Below are positions 17,201-26,035 of a DNA stretch of 64,000 nucleotides, piece after piece. The notes under the pieces were generated by a model. That model saw nothing but the letters and a program-made list of their open reading frames with translations, ran no database searches and was not told where the DNA came from. Positions within the stretch are counted from its first letter, which is position 1. Each line of letters starts with the position of its first letter. The stretch is from Streptomyces sp. CB00316 (GTDB lineage: Bacteria; Actinomycetota; Actinomycetes; Streptomycetales; Streptomycetaceae): positions 181,888 to 245,887 of the forward strand of contig NZ_LIXI01000012.1 of assembly GCF_001905595.1 (NCBI RefSeq). Direction: 5' to 3'. The translations under genes and the position numbers were made by a program.

Positions 17201-18607
17201 ATGACCGACAGTGCGGTGGCCGAGTCGTGCCGCCTGACCGTACGTGCGCCGAGCGTCACCATCGATCTGGCCGTGCCCGCCGACGTGCCGGTCGCCGACC
17301 TGCTCCCCACCCTCCTGCGGTACGTCGGTGAGGAGGCGGAGGAGGCCGGGCTCGACCACGCCGGCTGGGTGCTCCAGCGGCTCGGCGACGCGCCGCTCGA
17401 CGAGGAGACGACCCTGGCCCGGGCGGGTCTCCTCGACGGAGCCGTGCTCCATCTTCGCCCGCACACCGAGGCGCTGCCCGAAGCACGGCTGGACGACCTG
17501 GTCGACGGGATCGCCGAGACGGTGGGCCGTCGGCTGCACACCTGGCACGCCGGGGCCGCCCGGGGCCTGCTGGTGGGCACCGCCGTGGCGACCGTGATCG
17601 CCGCGCTGGTGCTGGTGTTCCGGCCCGGCGTGACCGACTCGACCGCCATTCGGGCGGCCTGCGCGGCCGTCGTCGGGGTGCTGCTCCTCGCGGGCGCGGG
17701 CACCGCGAGCCGAGCGGTCGGCGACCGCCTCTCCGCGACCGCGCTCGGCCTGCTGGTCGCCCCGTGCTTCGCCCTCGTCGGCTGGGTGCTGCCCGGCGGC
17801 GACCTCACCGGCCCCGACGCGGCCCGGGTCGTCGGTGCCCGGCTGCTCGCCGCCGGTGCTGCGGCTGCGGGCGGCGCGGTCCTCGCGCTCGCCGCGACCG
17901 CAGTCGGCGCCCCCGCCCTGCTGGCCACCGCCGTGGTCGCGGTCGCCACCGCTATCTCCGGGGCCCTGATGGGCTACACCGGCCTGGACGTGCCCGCCGC
18001 CGCGGCACTGGTGGCCACGGTGGTCGCGCTCGCCGCCGGTGCGGTCGCCCCCTTCGCCTTCAAACTGGCCGGGATGCGGATGCCCTCCCTGCCCTCCTCC
18101 GCCGGCCAGCTCCAGGAAGGCATCGACCCGTACGCGGGCGACGAGGTCGCCGAACGCACCGAACTCGCCGGACGCTGGGTCACCGCGCTCTTCGCCGCCA
18201 CCGGAACCATCGCCGCCGCAGCCCTGGCCGTCCTCGCCCAGACCCCGGACCTGCCCGAGACGCTGACCGCGCTCGCCCTGTCCCTGCTGCTGCTTCTGCA
18301 CTCCCGCGGCCTGGTCCACATCGGCCAGCGGCTCACTCTGGCGGTGCCCGGGGTCTGGGGGCTGCTGCTGCTCGCCCGCGCCTGGGCGATGGACAGCGAC
18401 GCCGACGGCCGCGTGGTCGTCTTCGCGGTACTCCTCGCCGTCGCCGCCGCCCTGGTGACCGCGTCCTGGGTCGTGCCCGGCCGCCGGGTGCTGCCGTACT
18501 GGGGCCGGGCGGCGGAACTCGCCCACACCGGTCTCGCGGTCGCGCTGCTGCCGTTCACCCTGTGGGTGGCGGGCCTCTTCGGCTGGCTGCGCGGCCTGTT
18601 CGGCTGA
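17201..18607 (+). CDS. eccD: Type VII secretion channel protein EccD
   Basis: 468 residues from ATG 17201, chosen because the conserved domain starts at once; in-frame codons upstream look non-coding. Residues 1-95 form the EccD ubiquitin-like domain (CRLTVRAPSVTIDLAVPADV, DDLVDGIAETVGRR), followed by about eleven hydrophobic segments, including GLLVGTAVATVIAALVLVF, FALVGWVLP and GLAVALLPFTLWVAGLFGW at the C-terminus. The length is standard for the family. EccD forms the membrane vestibule of the ESX pore together with EccB and EccC. The ribosome site is weak (GGAAG about 15 bases upstream). A 19-C tract begins three bases after its stop, before eccB. Confidence 0.93.
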   Translation: MTDSAVAESCRLTVRAPSVTIDLAVPADVPVADLLPTLLRYVGEEAEEAGLDHAGWVLQRLGDAPLDEETTLARAGLLDGAVLHLRPHTEALPEARLDDLVDGIAETVGRRLHTWHAGAARGLLVGTAVATVIAALVLVFRPGVTDSTAIRAACAAVVGVLLLAGAGTASRAVGDRLSATALGLLVAPCFALVGWVLPGGDLTGPDAARVVGARLLAAGAAAAGGAVLALAATAVGAPALLATAVVAVATAISGALMGYTGLDVPAAAALVATVVALAAGAVAPFAFKLAGMRMPSLPSSAGQLQEGIDPYAGDEVAERTELAGRWVTALFAATGTIAAAALAVLAQTPDLPETLTALALSLLLLLHSRGLVHIGQRLTLAVPGVWGLLLLARAWAMDSDADGRVVVFAVLLAVAAALVTASWVVPGRRVLPYWGRAAELAHTGLAVALLPFTLWVAGLFGWLRGLFG

Positions 18608-18610
18608 CTT

Positions 18611-18629
18611 CCCCCCCCCCCCCCCCCCC
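18611..18629 (+). repeat. Homopolymer tract of 19 C in the eccD-eccB spacer
   Basis: Nineteen consecutive C residues begin three bases after the eccD stop and end 59 bases before the eccB start. Tracts of this length are prone to slipped-strand length change and to sequencing error, so the exact count should be treated as provisional. Confidence 0.9.
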
Positions 18630-18688
18630 GTCCATCAGGCCTGAACACGCCGTACGCCGGTCCATCGAAGAAGAGTTGAGGAGAGGCT

Positions 18689-20239
18689 GTGCAGTCCAAG
18701 CGCGACCAGGTGCAGGCCCACGGTTTCATGATGGGCAGGCTCAGCTCGGGCCTGCTGACGGCCGACCCGGACGCCCCGGAGAGCCCGCTGGGCCGGACGA
18801 CCCGGGGTGTGGTCTTCGGCCTGCTGGTGACCGTTCTGATCGGTGCGGGCGCCACCGTCTACGGGCTGCTGCGCCCCGGCGGGAACGAGACCTGGCGCAA
18901 GGGCGAGAACCTGGTGGTCAACCGCGAGACCGGTGCCCGCTATCTGTGGACCGGTACCGACGGCGTGCTCCACCCGGTGCGCAACTACGCCTCGGCCCGG
19001 CTGATCGGAGGCGCCCAGCTCAAGGCTGTGGACGTCTCCACCGCCTCGCTGCGGGACGTCCCCGTGGGCTCTCCGGCCGGTATCCCCGGCGCGCCCGACA
19101 CCCTGCCCGGACCCGGCCAGCTCGACGCCGGGGCCTGGCACATGTGCGTCACCGGCCCGGACGGCGCGCTGCCCAGCACCACCGGCGCCGTCACGGGCAC
19201 CGGGGTCGACCGGGCGGGGGCCACCACCCTGGTCGCCGGGGCTCCGCTGGAGACCCAGGACGTCGGCGCCGGCCGAGGGGTGCTGGTGATCGGCCCGGAC
19301 CGCACCGAGTACCTGGTGTGGCGGGGCAGCCGACTGCCCCTGGACCGCCCGTCCGATGCCCGTAACGCCCTCGGTTACGGCTCCGAGCGGGCGATGCCGG
19401 TCTCGGCGGCCTTCCTCGACGCCCTGGCCCCGGGCCCCGCCCTGAAGCCGCCGGACGTCGCGGGGCGCGGGGAGAAGGGCCCGGTGCTGGGCGGCGAACC
19501 GAGCCGGATCGGCCAGCTCTTCGAGGTCAGCGTGCCCGGCGGCGGGTCCACGTACCACCTGCTGCGCAAGGACGGCCTGGTGCCGCTGTCCCGGCTGGAG
19601 GCCGCCCTGGTGCTCGGCGACCCGGCCACCCAGAAGGACGCCTACCAGGGCCGCTCGCCCGAGGCCCGCGCGGTCGGCGCCGACGCGCTCCGTACGCACC
19701 GGGCGAAGGAGACGGCCGCCGCCGGAGCCGCCGCCGAACTGCCCCGTACGCCGCCGGCCCCGCAGTCCGCACCCCGCGGCACCGCTCTCTGCGCCCAGGT
19801 GGACGGCGGAAACGGCGGCGCCCGGATCCGGTCGGTGCTGGTGCCGCTCACCGGGCTCGCCCCCGTGGCGGTGTCGCAGGGTGCCGCCCAGCCGGTGGCC
19901 GAGGCCTGCGCCCGGACGGACGCCACCGTCGTACGCCCCGGACGCGGGGCACTGGTCCGGGCCCTGCACGCCAGCGGTGCGGCGCACGCGGGGACGACCT
20001 ACCTGGTGGCGGAGAACGGTGTGAAGTACCGCGTCCCGGCGAAGGACTCCCTGGGCGCGCTCGGGTACGGGGAGGGGGACATCGGCTCGGTGCCCGCACC
20101 GCTCCTCGCGGCGCTGCCGACCGGCGCGGACCTGGACCCGGCCGCCGCCTCGGGCGCCGCGGAGCCCAGGGTCACGGCCCCCAAGTGCGCCGGGGACACC
20201 GCCGGGGACGCCGCCCGAGCGGCCGACTCCCGGCCATGA
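18689..20239 (+). CDS. eccB: Type VII secretion membrane protein EccB
   Basis: 516 residues from GTG 18689, with GAGGAGAGG just upstream. The N-terminus MQSKRDQVQAHGFMMGRL is the conserved EccB signature. One membrane helix follows near residues 38-60 (GVVFGLLVTVLIGAGATVYG). The large extracytoplasmic part contains the EccB repeats, with the cysteine pair of the central domain (HMCVT, LCAQVD) and late repeats such as YLVAENGVKYRVP and ALGYG. Family length is about 480-520 residues, so it is complete. EccB is the ESX core-complex subunit that projects into the cell wall and contacts mycosin. It follows eccD on the same strand, separated by an 81-base spacer containing the poly-C tract. Confidence 0.94.
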   Translation: MQSKRDQVQAHGFMMGRLSSGLLTADPDAPESPLGRTTRGVVFGLLVTVLIGAGATVYGLLRPGGNETWRKGENLVVNRETGARYLWTGTDGVLHPVRNYASARLIGGAQLKAVDVSTASLRDVPVGSPAGIPGAPDTLPGPGQLDAGAWHMCVTGPDGALPSTTGAVTGTGVDRAGATTLVAGAPLETQDVGAGRGVLVIGPDRTEYLVWRGSRLPLDRPSDARNALGYGSERAMPVSAAFLDALAPGPALKPPDVAGRGEKGPVLGGEPSRIGQLFEVSVPGGGSTYHLLRKDGLVPLSRLEAALVLGDPATQKDAYQGRSPEARAVGADALRTHRAKETAAAGAAAELPRTPPAPQSAPRGTALCAQVDGGNGGARIRSVLVPLTGLAPVAVSQGAAQPVAEACARTDATVVRPGRGALVRALHASGAAHAGTTYLVAENGVKYRVPAKDSLGALGYGEGDIGSVPAPLLAALPTGADLDPAAASGAAEPRVTAPKCAGDTAGDAARAADSRP

Positions 20240-20624
20240 TCCAGGCAAAGGCCTCAAACGGTGCCTAAGAAAGGGAAAAGGGAGTGGAGGTAGAACTTCG
20301 CACATAACTCGGCGCCGATCGGGAGGGATTCGGTGTGGACCCGTGCGGGGGAAACCTCAGATTAAGCTCAGAAAATGGGCGGTACCGGTGACCGTTCGGA
20401 TTCTCTGGCTGCCCGATTCCCGTCCGTATCGCCTCTCCTCGGCCGACGGGTGGCGGGGCACGTTCATTTAGTCGAAACCTTCGGACAACTCCGCTGGCAT
20501 GTAAGGATTCTCGCGAACTGACCTATGCTCAAATCTTCCTGACATGCGTTGCGCCGGACGGTGAGTTCTCTTTAGCCTCAGCGGGCAACGGTGCGATGAG
20601 AGTCCTCAACGAAGGGAGCGCGAC
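20240..20624. promoter_or_regulatory. Intergenic region upstream of the WXG100 operon
   Basis: 385 bases without a credible gene. It is less GC-rich than its neighbours, as promoter regions in Streptomyces often are, and contains AT-richer stretches such as AGATTAAGCTCAGAAAATGG near 20361 and a TATGCTC/CTGACA area near 20524-20545. It probably holds the promoter for the substrate genes that follow, but no single box is assigned with confidence. Confidence 0.45.
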
Positions 20625-20960
20625 ATGGCTGACAGTGGCCAGAGGCGGGCGGACTATGCCAAGGGCTTGGGAGGTGTCTCCTCTCTGGAGTCGGCCCGGG
20701 CCGCGGTCGAGAAGATCCAGAACAACGTCGCCGAGATCGCCGCTCGTTCGGGTGTCGGCGGTGACGAGGGCCAGGCCCTGCTGAAGCTGTTCCGCAGCTG
20801 GAACGGCGAGGCCCAGAAGGTCGTCGTCCAGATCAGCAAGATGGTCGACGCGCTCCAGGAGAACGTGACGTCGGCCGACCGGCTGGCGAAGGAGAACCAG
20901 GACCTGACCGAGGTGCTCAACAGCAAGACCAGCCAGGGCGTCTTCGAAGCGCTGCGCTGA
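20625..20960 (+). CDS. WXG100 family T7SS substrate (Esx-type) 1
   Basis: 111 residues from ATG 20625 with GAAGGGAGC upstream. Two amphipathic helices flank a turn containing RSWNGEAQK, the W-x-G motif of WXG100 proteins. Length, helicity and immediate pairing with a second WXG100 gene 23 bases downstream fit an EsxA/EsxB-like heterodimer that is exported by the EccBCD machine. There is no signal peptide. It opens the substrate operon after a long spacer, so its expression is likely driven from 20240-20624. No clear YxxxD/E export tail is visible in this subunit, so the partner or the larger substrates may carry the signal. Confidence 0.88.
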   Translation: MADSGQRRADYAKGLGGVSSLESARAAVEKIQNNVAEIAARSGVGGDEGQALLKLFRSWNGEAQKVVVQISKMVDALQENVTSADRLAKENQDLTEVLNSKTSQGVFEALR

Positions 20961-20983
20961 CCCCCCACCCGAGAGGAGATGTC

Positions 20984-21292
20984 ATGGCCGACGGCATCAT
21001 CGATGTGCAGTACTCCACGGTCCGCAACGCGATCGAGGAGCTGAAGCAGCAGACCCAGCAGATCATCACCACCCTCAACAACCTGGAGGACGAGCTGAAG
21101 CCGCTCATCACCTCCTGGGAGGGTGACGACCAGGCCATGTACCGCGGTGTCCAGGCCGAGTGGGACCAGGCGACCAAGAACATGGCCCTGCTCCTCGGCG
21201 ACAGCGGTGAGCTGGTCCAGAGCATCCACGACAACCACTCCCGCGACGAGCGCAGGAGCGCCGACAACTGGGGTGGCGTGCGGGCCCGTTAG
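20984..21292 (+). CDS. WXG100 family T7SS substrate (Esx-type) 2
   Basis: 102 residues from ATG 20984, with GAGAGGAG about five bases upstream. The helix-turn-helix carries TSWEGDDQAMYRG at the turn, which is a canonical WXG motif (W-E-G). Residues 1-45 and 55-95 are amphipathic helices; the C-terminal tail RRSADNWGGVRAR is charged. It is the better EsxA/ESAT-6-like match of the pair and probably dimerises with the product of 20625-20960. Both belong to the same transcript and lie directly downstream of the machine genes. Confidence 0.92.
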   Translation: MADGIIDVQYSTVRNAIEELKQQTQQIITTLNNLEDELKPLITSWEGDDQAMYRGVQAEWDQATKNMALLLGDSGELVQSIHDNHSRDERRSADNWGGVRAR

Positions 21293-21401
21293 CCTTCCGG
21301 CCGGGGTCCGCCTCATGCCGTACTCGGTGGAGGCGGCCCCCGGCTTCGCGCAGCTCTTGTCCCAGTGACCCCGTCCGGGCCCGATCGCAGGAGGACGTCC
21401 C

Positions 21402-21875
21402 ATGGCCGGTGAGCAGGCCGACGTCAAGCATTTCGACCTCAAGCAGATGGAGAACTTCCGCGACAACGAGGTTCACCCTGTCTACACCTCGGCCAAGAAG
21501 CGCAGAGAGGATGGCGAGGGTAAGGGCGAGAACCGCATCCGCCCCCTCAGCGAGCTGATCGGCGGCTACACCACGGCCGACAACCTCGACCAGGAATCGC
21601 AGCTCCTGCGCCTCGGACTGATCAACAGGGAGAAGCTGATCTCCGGTCCGACGCTGGTCGAGAGCGTGAAATCCGTCGCCACGTCCCTCGACAAGCTGCT
21701 CGGCGACCAGATGGAACTCTTCAAGGAGCTCAAGGAAGCCCTCACCGAAACCATCGAAGAGGCCAACAAGACCAAGAACAAGAACCTGGACGCGATCGAC
21801 GCGCAGACGCTGCTCCAGACGTTCGAAGAGGTCGACACGCTCACCAGCGGATCCTCGGGCACGGAAGAGAAGTAG
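21402..21875 (+). CDS. Helical T7SS-locus protein of unknown function
   Basis: 157 residues from ATG 21402, with GCAGGAGGACG upstream. The protein is Lys/Glu/Leu-rich and predicted mostly helical, with a probable coiled coil across residues ~95-140 (LGDQMELFKELKEALTETIE). It has no signal peptide, no membrane segment and no WXG motif. Codon third positions are slightly less G/C-rich because of its lysine content. It sits between the WXG100 pair and the AAWKG protein in the same operon, so a chaperone or secreted-partner role is reasonable, but I do not recognise the family. Confidence 0.75.
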   Translation: MAGEQADVKHFDLKQMENFRDNEVHPVYTSAKKRREDGEGKGENRIRPLSELIGGYTTADNLDQESQLLRLGLINREKLISGPTLVESVKSVATSLDKLLGDQMELFKELKEALTETIEEANKTKNKNLDAIDAQTLLQTFEEVDTLTSGSSGTEEK

Positions 21876-21923
21876 CCGCCCCCGCGCACCGGGGTGGACG
21901 GCGAGAGACGAGAGGGGCGCGCG

Positions 21924-24900
21924 GTGGCCGACCGGTACGACGAGTCATCCGAGGAAAACGTCAAGGAGTACGAGAACAGGGACGCGGCATCCGCCGACAA
22001 CTGGGCCGACCTTGTCACGCACATCACCGGCTATCCCGTGCCCAAGCGCAGCGAGATCTTCGACACGCTCCGCTCCGACCACGGTGGCAAGCTCTTCCGG
22101 ATGGACATCAAGGAGCGCAGCCTCGGCCTCCTCGTCAAGGACTCCGGCTTTCTGCAGAACAAGGGCCAGGACTACGACATCTGGTTCTTCGACGGCGGGA
22201 AGAAGCGCTCCATCATGCAGGCCCGCATCGTCTTCGAGGGCCGCGTGAAGTCCGGCGACGAGATCATCTTCGCCGGCACCGACTCCACCGACGTCAACAA
22301 CGTGTCCGTCCGCGAGGGCAACGAGTTCACGGACTACAACAAGGACAAGTTCAGCACCATCCCGCTGGCCCGCTACATGAACGGGCCACGAGCAGCGCTC
22401 ATGGCCCTGCTGAGGGGAAACAGCGGCGACGGCCGCTTCAGCGGCCTGGTCGCCAAGGAGTCCGACGTCGTCGACCTGGAATCCTTCACCAGGGCCGGCC
22501 ACTCCTTCGACTACGCGGCCCAGTTCTTCAAGTACCACGCGCCGGTGCTGAAGGACTGGGAGGACCGCTTCGGCCGGGACGACGCGAGCTGGAAGGGCGA
22601 AGCCGCGGAGGTCTTCCGCAGCCTCATCAAGAAGATCCGCGAGAACTACGACAGTTACGTGGAGACCTTCAACGAGACGGCGGGCAGCGGCGACGCCACC
22701 GGCACCGGCAGCACCGTGTACTCCCGCGCGCTCTCCCTGGGCCGCTCCCACCTGGAGCAGGCTGCCCGGGACCTGCTGGGCCACTGGTTGACCTGGGCCC
22801 AGTCCGACTACTACGACCCGCACCGGGTGCTGCGCTACGTCCTGGACGACCTGGCCCAGTGGGTGGACAGGGAGAACGTCGCCAAGACCGACATCAAGTC
22901 GTACACCACCCGCTACTCCACGACCGTCAGCCACAGCCCGCGGGACGGCTTCTCACAGGTACACCCGGACTACGGAGATCTCACCGACATCGCCAACTGG
23001 GCGAAGGTCGGCGACAAGGCGGTGGAGATCTGGAGCCGGGCCGTGGACGACATGCTCGTGGAGCCCGCCCGCGAGGTGCAGTCGAGGCTCAACAACCAGT
23101 TCCTGAACCTCTCCAAGGACTTCTCCGACAACGTGCCCGAGCCCAAGTCGACCGGCACGGCCGGCGAGGAGTACGAGAAGAGGAAGCTGGAGGAGGAGAA
23201 GGAGAAGATCAACGAGGAGAACGAGGAGAACCGCCGCTACCAGGACGAGCTCCGTGAGGAGCAGCGCCTCCAGCGCGAGGAGGACAAGAAGCTCCAGGAC
23301 GAGCTGCGCAAGGAGCAGGAGGAGCAGCGCGAGGAGGACAAGAAGCTCCAGGACGAGCTCCGCGAGGAGCAGCGCCTCCAACGCGAGGAGGACAAGAAAC
23401 TCCAGGACGAGCTGCGCAAGGAGCAGAACGAGCAGCGCGAAGAGGACAAGAGGTACCAGGACGAGCTGCGCGAGGAGCAGCGGCGGGAGCAGGAGGAGGC
23501 CAAACGGGAGGCCGAGGAACAGGCCAGGCAGATGGAGGAGAGCCTCGGTGACATCAACGGGCCGGGCGGCGGGGGCGAGAACCTCGGCAACCTCGACGAT
23601 CTGCTGAACCTCAAGCAGGACGTCCCGGTGACGGAGAGCCTGGGCGACCTCGGCGGCATCAACACGCCCGGCGGCCCCGGCGGCTCGAACACTCCCAGCC
23701 TCGACGACGTGAACAACGCGGTCTCCGAGAACCTCGGCAACCTCGGCGACGTCAACAACCCCGGCGGCGGCCCGCTCCCCGTGGGCCCGAACATCGGCAA
23801 CCTCGGCGGGATCAACGGCGGCCCCGGCACCATACGGAACCCCAACGACGCCGCCGACCGGGCGATCACCGAGAACCTGGGCAGCCTCGGCGGCCTCAAC
23901 AACGGCGCCGGCGGCTCCCTCGACACCCCGACCGGCGGCTCCATCCAGCTCGACGGCGACCAGCTCACCTCGGGCTTCCCGGATGGCAGCAGTACCTCGT
24001 TCGACCCGGACAGTGGTCTTCTCACCACCACCCACCCGGACGGTAGCGTCACCACGCAGGACCTGGGCGACGGCACCCGGGTGACCAATCCGGACGGTTC
24101 CGTCACTTCCCTCGGCGAGGACGGCAAGCTGACGACGACGTTCCCCGACGGTACGAAGCAGGAGATCGACCCCGCGACCGGCCAGGCCGTCTCCACCGCC
24201 CCGGACGGCACCGTCACCACGGAGAACCTCGGCAGTCTCGGAGGCCTGAACGGCCGGAACGACCTCGGGAACCTGGGCGGCCTCGGAGGCCTGGGCAACA
24301 TCAACGCCGACCTGCCGACCGAATCCCCGGGCGCCATCGGCGATCCCGGCGACCGGGAGATCATCAACGACCTGGGCGACCTCGGGAACCTCAACACCGA
24401 CGGCGTGGGTCTGAAGTCCTCGACCGGCAGCCTCACCGGCCTGGAGAACGGAGACTTCGCCACCACGTTCCCGGACGGCGGCAAGAGCGTCTTCGACCCG
24501 GACACGGGGCAGCTCACCAGCATCGCTCCGGACGGTTCCAAGGTCACCACCGACCTCACCCACGGGGCCGACGTGACCAACCCGGACGGCTCGGTCTCCT
24601 CGCTGGACAACGGCCGGTTCGTCAACTCCTTCCCGGACGGCTCCAGACACTCCATCGACCCCGACACGGGCATCACCACCGTCACCGACCCCCAGGGCCG
24701 GACCGAGACGGTCACCCTCGACGAGCTCGACCCGCGGGGGAGCAACAGCAGGCCGGACTTCCTCGACGACCTGCGGGACCTCGGCCAGAACCGCGACCTC
24801 GGCAACCTCGGTGACCTCAACGGGAACCGGGGCCCGGACGGCGTGAACGGGAACCGGGACCTCGATCTCGACGGGCTCAAGGACCTCGCCAACGGCAGCA

Positions 24901-25478
24901 GCGGCAGCAGCGGTGGTGGGGTGGGAGGCAGCGGAACCACCCGGGACGTCTCCCTCTCGGAACTGGGGCTGGGTGCCCAGGTCGGCGCGGGCGGTTCTGG
25001 CGGCGGCCTCCCCGGGGCGAACCTTCCGTCGTCCTCGGAGACTCTGGGCCAGGTCCCCCCGCTCTCCGACGGCTCCACGAACAACGCGACGGCCCCCGGC
25101 GCCGGCTCCGGCGGCGGCCCGGGAGCCCCCGGCGCCCCGGGCATGCCCGGCACCCCCGGCATGCCGATGGGCGGCGGCATGGGCGGGATGGGCGCGGGCG
25201 GCGAGAAGGGCAACGGCGAGCGCGTGCGCTCCGTCCTGGTCGACGCGGCGGAGGAGAGCGAGCGCCGCAACCGCCGTCGGCGCAGCCCGTGGAACCGCCA
25301 GGAGGACAGCGACACCTTCCTCACCCCGGCCTCCCGGGTGGCGACCACCGGCGGCGACCCGGCGGAGGAGGAGCAGGAGCAGGGGCGCAGGCCCATGACG
25401 TCCGCCGACTACCTGGAGGAGGACGCCGACGTCTGGGGCACCGAGGAGGGTGGTACCCCTGCCGTCATCGGCAGGTGA
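21924..25478 (+). CDS. AAWKG-type large repeat protein, likely T7SS substrate
   Basis: 1,184 residues from GTG 21924 (GAGAGGGGC upstream; GTG 21894 would add ten residues). Residues 1-400 are a compact region containing DDASWKGEAAEVFRSLIKK near residue 220, the W-K-G turn of a WXG-like helical hairpin. Residues ~415-530 are a charged coiled coil built of 18-residue repeats. Next come Gly/Asn/Leu-rich segments with recurring ENLG-x-LG motifs and a block of DGS repeats (NPDGSVTSL, FPDGSRHSIDPDTG) that look like a beta-solenoid. A Gly/Pro/Met-rich stretch and a charged tail finish the protein. The tail contains ADYLEEDADVW, which fits the YxxxD/E export motif, and resembles tails of other Streptomyces T7SS substrates. 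I believe the annotation family is called AAWKG; its function is unknown. Confidence 0.8.
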   Translation: MADRYDESSEENVKEYENRDAASADNWADLVTHITGYPVPKRSEIFDTLRSDHGGKLFRMDIKERSLGLLVKDSGFLQNKGQDYDIWFFDGGKKRSIMQARIVFEGRVKSGDEIIFAGTDSTDVNNVSVREGNEFTDYNKDKFSTIPLARYMNGPRAALMALLRGNSGDGRFSGLVAKESDVVDLESFTRAGHSFDYAAQFFKYHAPVLKDWEDRFGRDDASWKGEAAEVFRSLIKKIRENYDSYVETFNETAGSGDATGTGSTVYSRALSLGRSHLEQAARDLLGHWLTWAQSDYYDPHRVLRYVLDDLAQWVDRENVAKTDIKSYTTRYSTTVSHSPRDGFSQVHPDYGDLTDIANWAKVGDKAVEIWSRAVDDMLVEPAREVQSRLNNQFLNLSKDFSDNVPEPKSTGTAGEEYEKRKLEEEKEKINEENEENRRYQDELREEQRLQREEDKKLQDELRKEQEEQREEDKKLQDELREEQRLQREEDKKLQDELRKEQNEQREEDKRYQDELREEQRREQEEAKREAEEQARQMEESLGDINGPGGGGENLGNLDDLLNLKQDVPVTESLGDLGGINTPGGPGGSNTPSLDDVNNAVSENLGNLGDVNNPGGGPLPVGPNIGNLGGINGGPGTIRNPNDAADRAITENLGSLGGLNNGAGGSLDTPTGGSIQLDGDQLTSGFPDGSSTSFDPDSGLLTTTHPDGSVTTQDLGDGTRVTNPDGSVTSLGEDGKLTTTFPDGTKQEIDPATGQAVSTAPDGTVTTENLGSLGGLNGRNDLGNLGGLGGLGNINADLPTESPGAIGDPGDREIINDLGDLGNLNTDGVGLKSSTGSLTGLENGDFATTFPDGGKSVFDPDTGQLTSIAPDGSKVTTDLTHGADVTNPDGSVSSLDNGRFVNSFPDGSRHSIDPDTGITTVTDPQGRTETVTLDELDPRGSNSRPDFLDDLRDLGQNRDLGNLGDLNGNRGPDGVNGNRDLDLDGLKDLANGSSGSSGGGVGGSGTTRDVSLSELGLGAQVGAGGSGGGLPGANLPSSSETLGQVPPLSDGSTNNATAPGAGSGGGPGAPGAPGMPGTPGMPMGGGMGGMGAGGEKGNGERVRSVLVDAAEESERRNRRRRSPWNRQEDSDTFLTPASRVATTGGDPAEEEQEQGRRPMTSADYLEEDADVWGTEEGGTPAVIGR
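23238..23507 (+). repeat. Five tandem 54-bp repeats encoding an 18-residue coiled-coil unit
   Basis: Within the AAWKG protein, the unit (L/Y)QDELR(E/K)EQ-x-x-QREEDK(K/R) recurs five times with a 54-base period; the last copy is the most divergent. Units 1 and 3 read QRLQ and units 2 and 4 read QEEQ or QNEQ, an alternation suggesting duplication of a two-unit block. Confidence 0.9.
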
Positions 25479-25580
25479 TGCTCCGTCAGATCAGGACGGC
25501 GGGGCCGGTTGTCCAGGCCCGGAGCGGTGAACGTACGGTCGTGCGTACGGACGGCAAGATCAAGACAGCAGGAGGGGCGC

Positions 25581-26033
25581 GTGACGGAACCACTGGAGAA
25601 GCGCCTGGAGAAGGCCATGGCCGAACTCCAGGCCGCCCAGGAGGCGGTGGCGCGCACCGAGCGCGAGCTGCGGTCGGCATCGTTCGCCGTGCTCTCCTCC
25701 GACCGCGCGGTCCGCGCCACCGCGGGCCCGCAGGGCGAGCTGACCGGGATCGAGTTCCTGGAGAACAAGTACCGCGACATGTCCCCGCAGGAGCTGGCCG
25801 CCAGCGTGCTGGAGGCGGCGAGCGCGGCCCGGCTGAAGATGAACCGCCATGTGATGAAGGCGATGGCCCCCTTCGCCGAGCCCAGCAGCAACGTGCCCGA
25901 GCTGAAGGGCTTCGAGCTGGACTGGGAGCGCATCTTCGGCCCCGAGGTCCTGCGCGAGGACGACGACGACACCTCGCGCGGCCCGGCCACCCCCACCTGG
26001 CGGGACGCACTCGGCGACGAGGGAGAGGACTGA
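25581..26033 (+). CDS. YbaB/EbfC-like protein of the T7SS locus
   Basis: 150 residues from GTG 25581, with CAGGAGG seven bases upstream. Residues 1-40 are a charged helix, followed by the YbaB fold: a beta-strand block (RAVRATAGPQGELTGIEFL) and a long C-terminal helix (LAASVLEAASAARLKM). The C-terminal ~35 residues are acidic. YbaB/EbfC proteins bind DNA as dimers, but versions beside actinobacterial T7SS substrate genes are recurrent and are thought to act with WXG100 proteins rather than as nucleoid factors (inference). The next gene begins two bases after its stop, so they are co-translated. Confidence 0.82.
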   Translation: MTEPLEKRLEKAMAELQAAQEAVARTERELRSASFAVLSSDRAVRATAGPQGELTGIEFLENKYRDMSPQELAASVLEAASAARLKMNRHVMKAMAPFAEPSSNVPELKGFELDWERIFGPEVLREDDDDTSRGPATPTWRDALGDEGED

Positions 26034-26035
26034 CG

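Noticed and set aside
18611..18629. Poly-C tract treated as proof of phase variation
   Set aside because: The tract is real in this sequence, but its length may reflect sequencing error and it lies outside coding sequence, so phase variation is listed only as a possibility.
20500..20560. Candidate -10/-35 promoter boxes upstream of the first WXG100 gene
   Set aside because: Several loosely fitting hexamers exist but none has correct spacing and partner box; only the region is annotated.
25530..25560. Two CGTACG palindromes (GAACGTACGGTCGTGCGTACGG) upstream of the YbaB-like gene as an operator
   Set aside because: CGTACG is frequent in Streptomyces DNA and there is no second line of evidence for a binding site.
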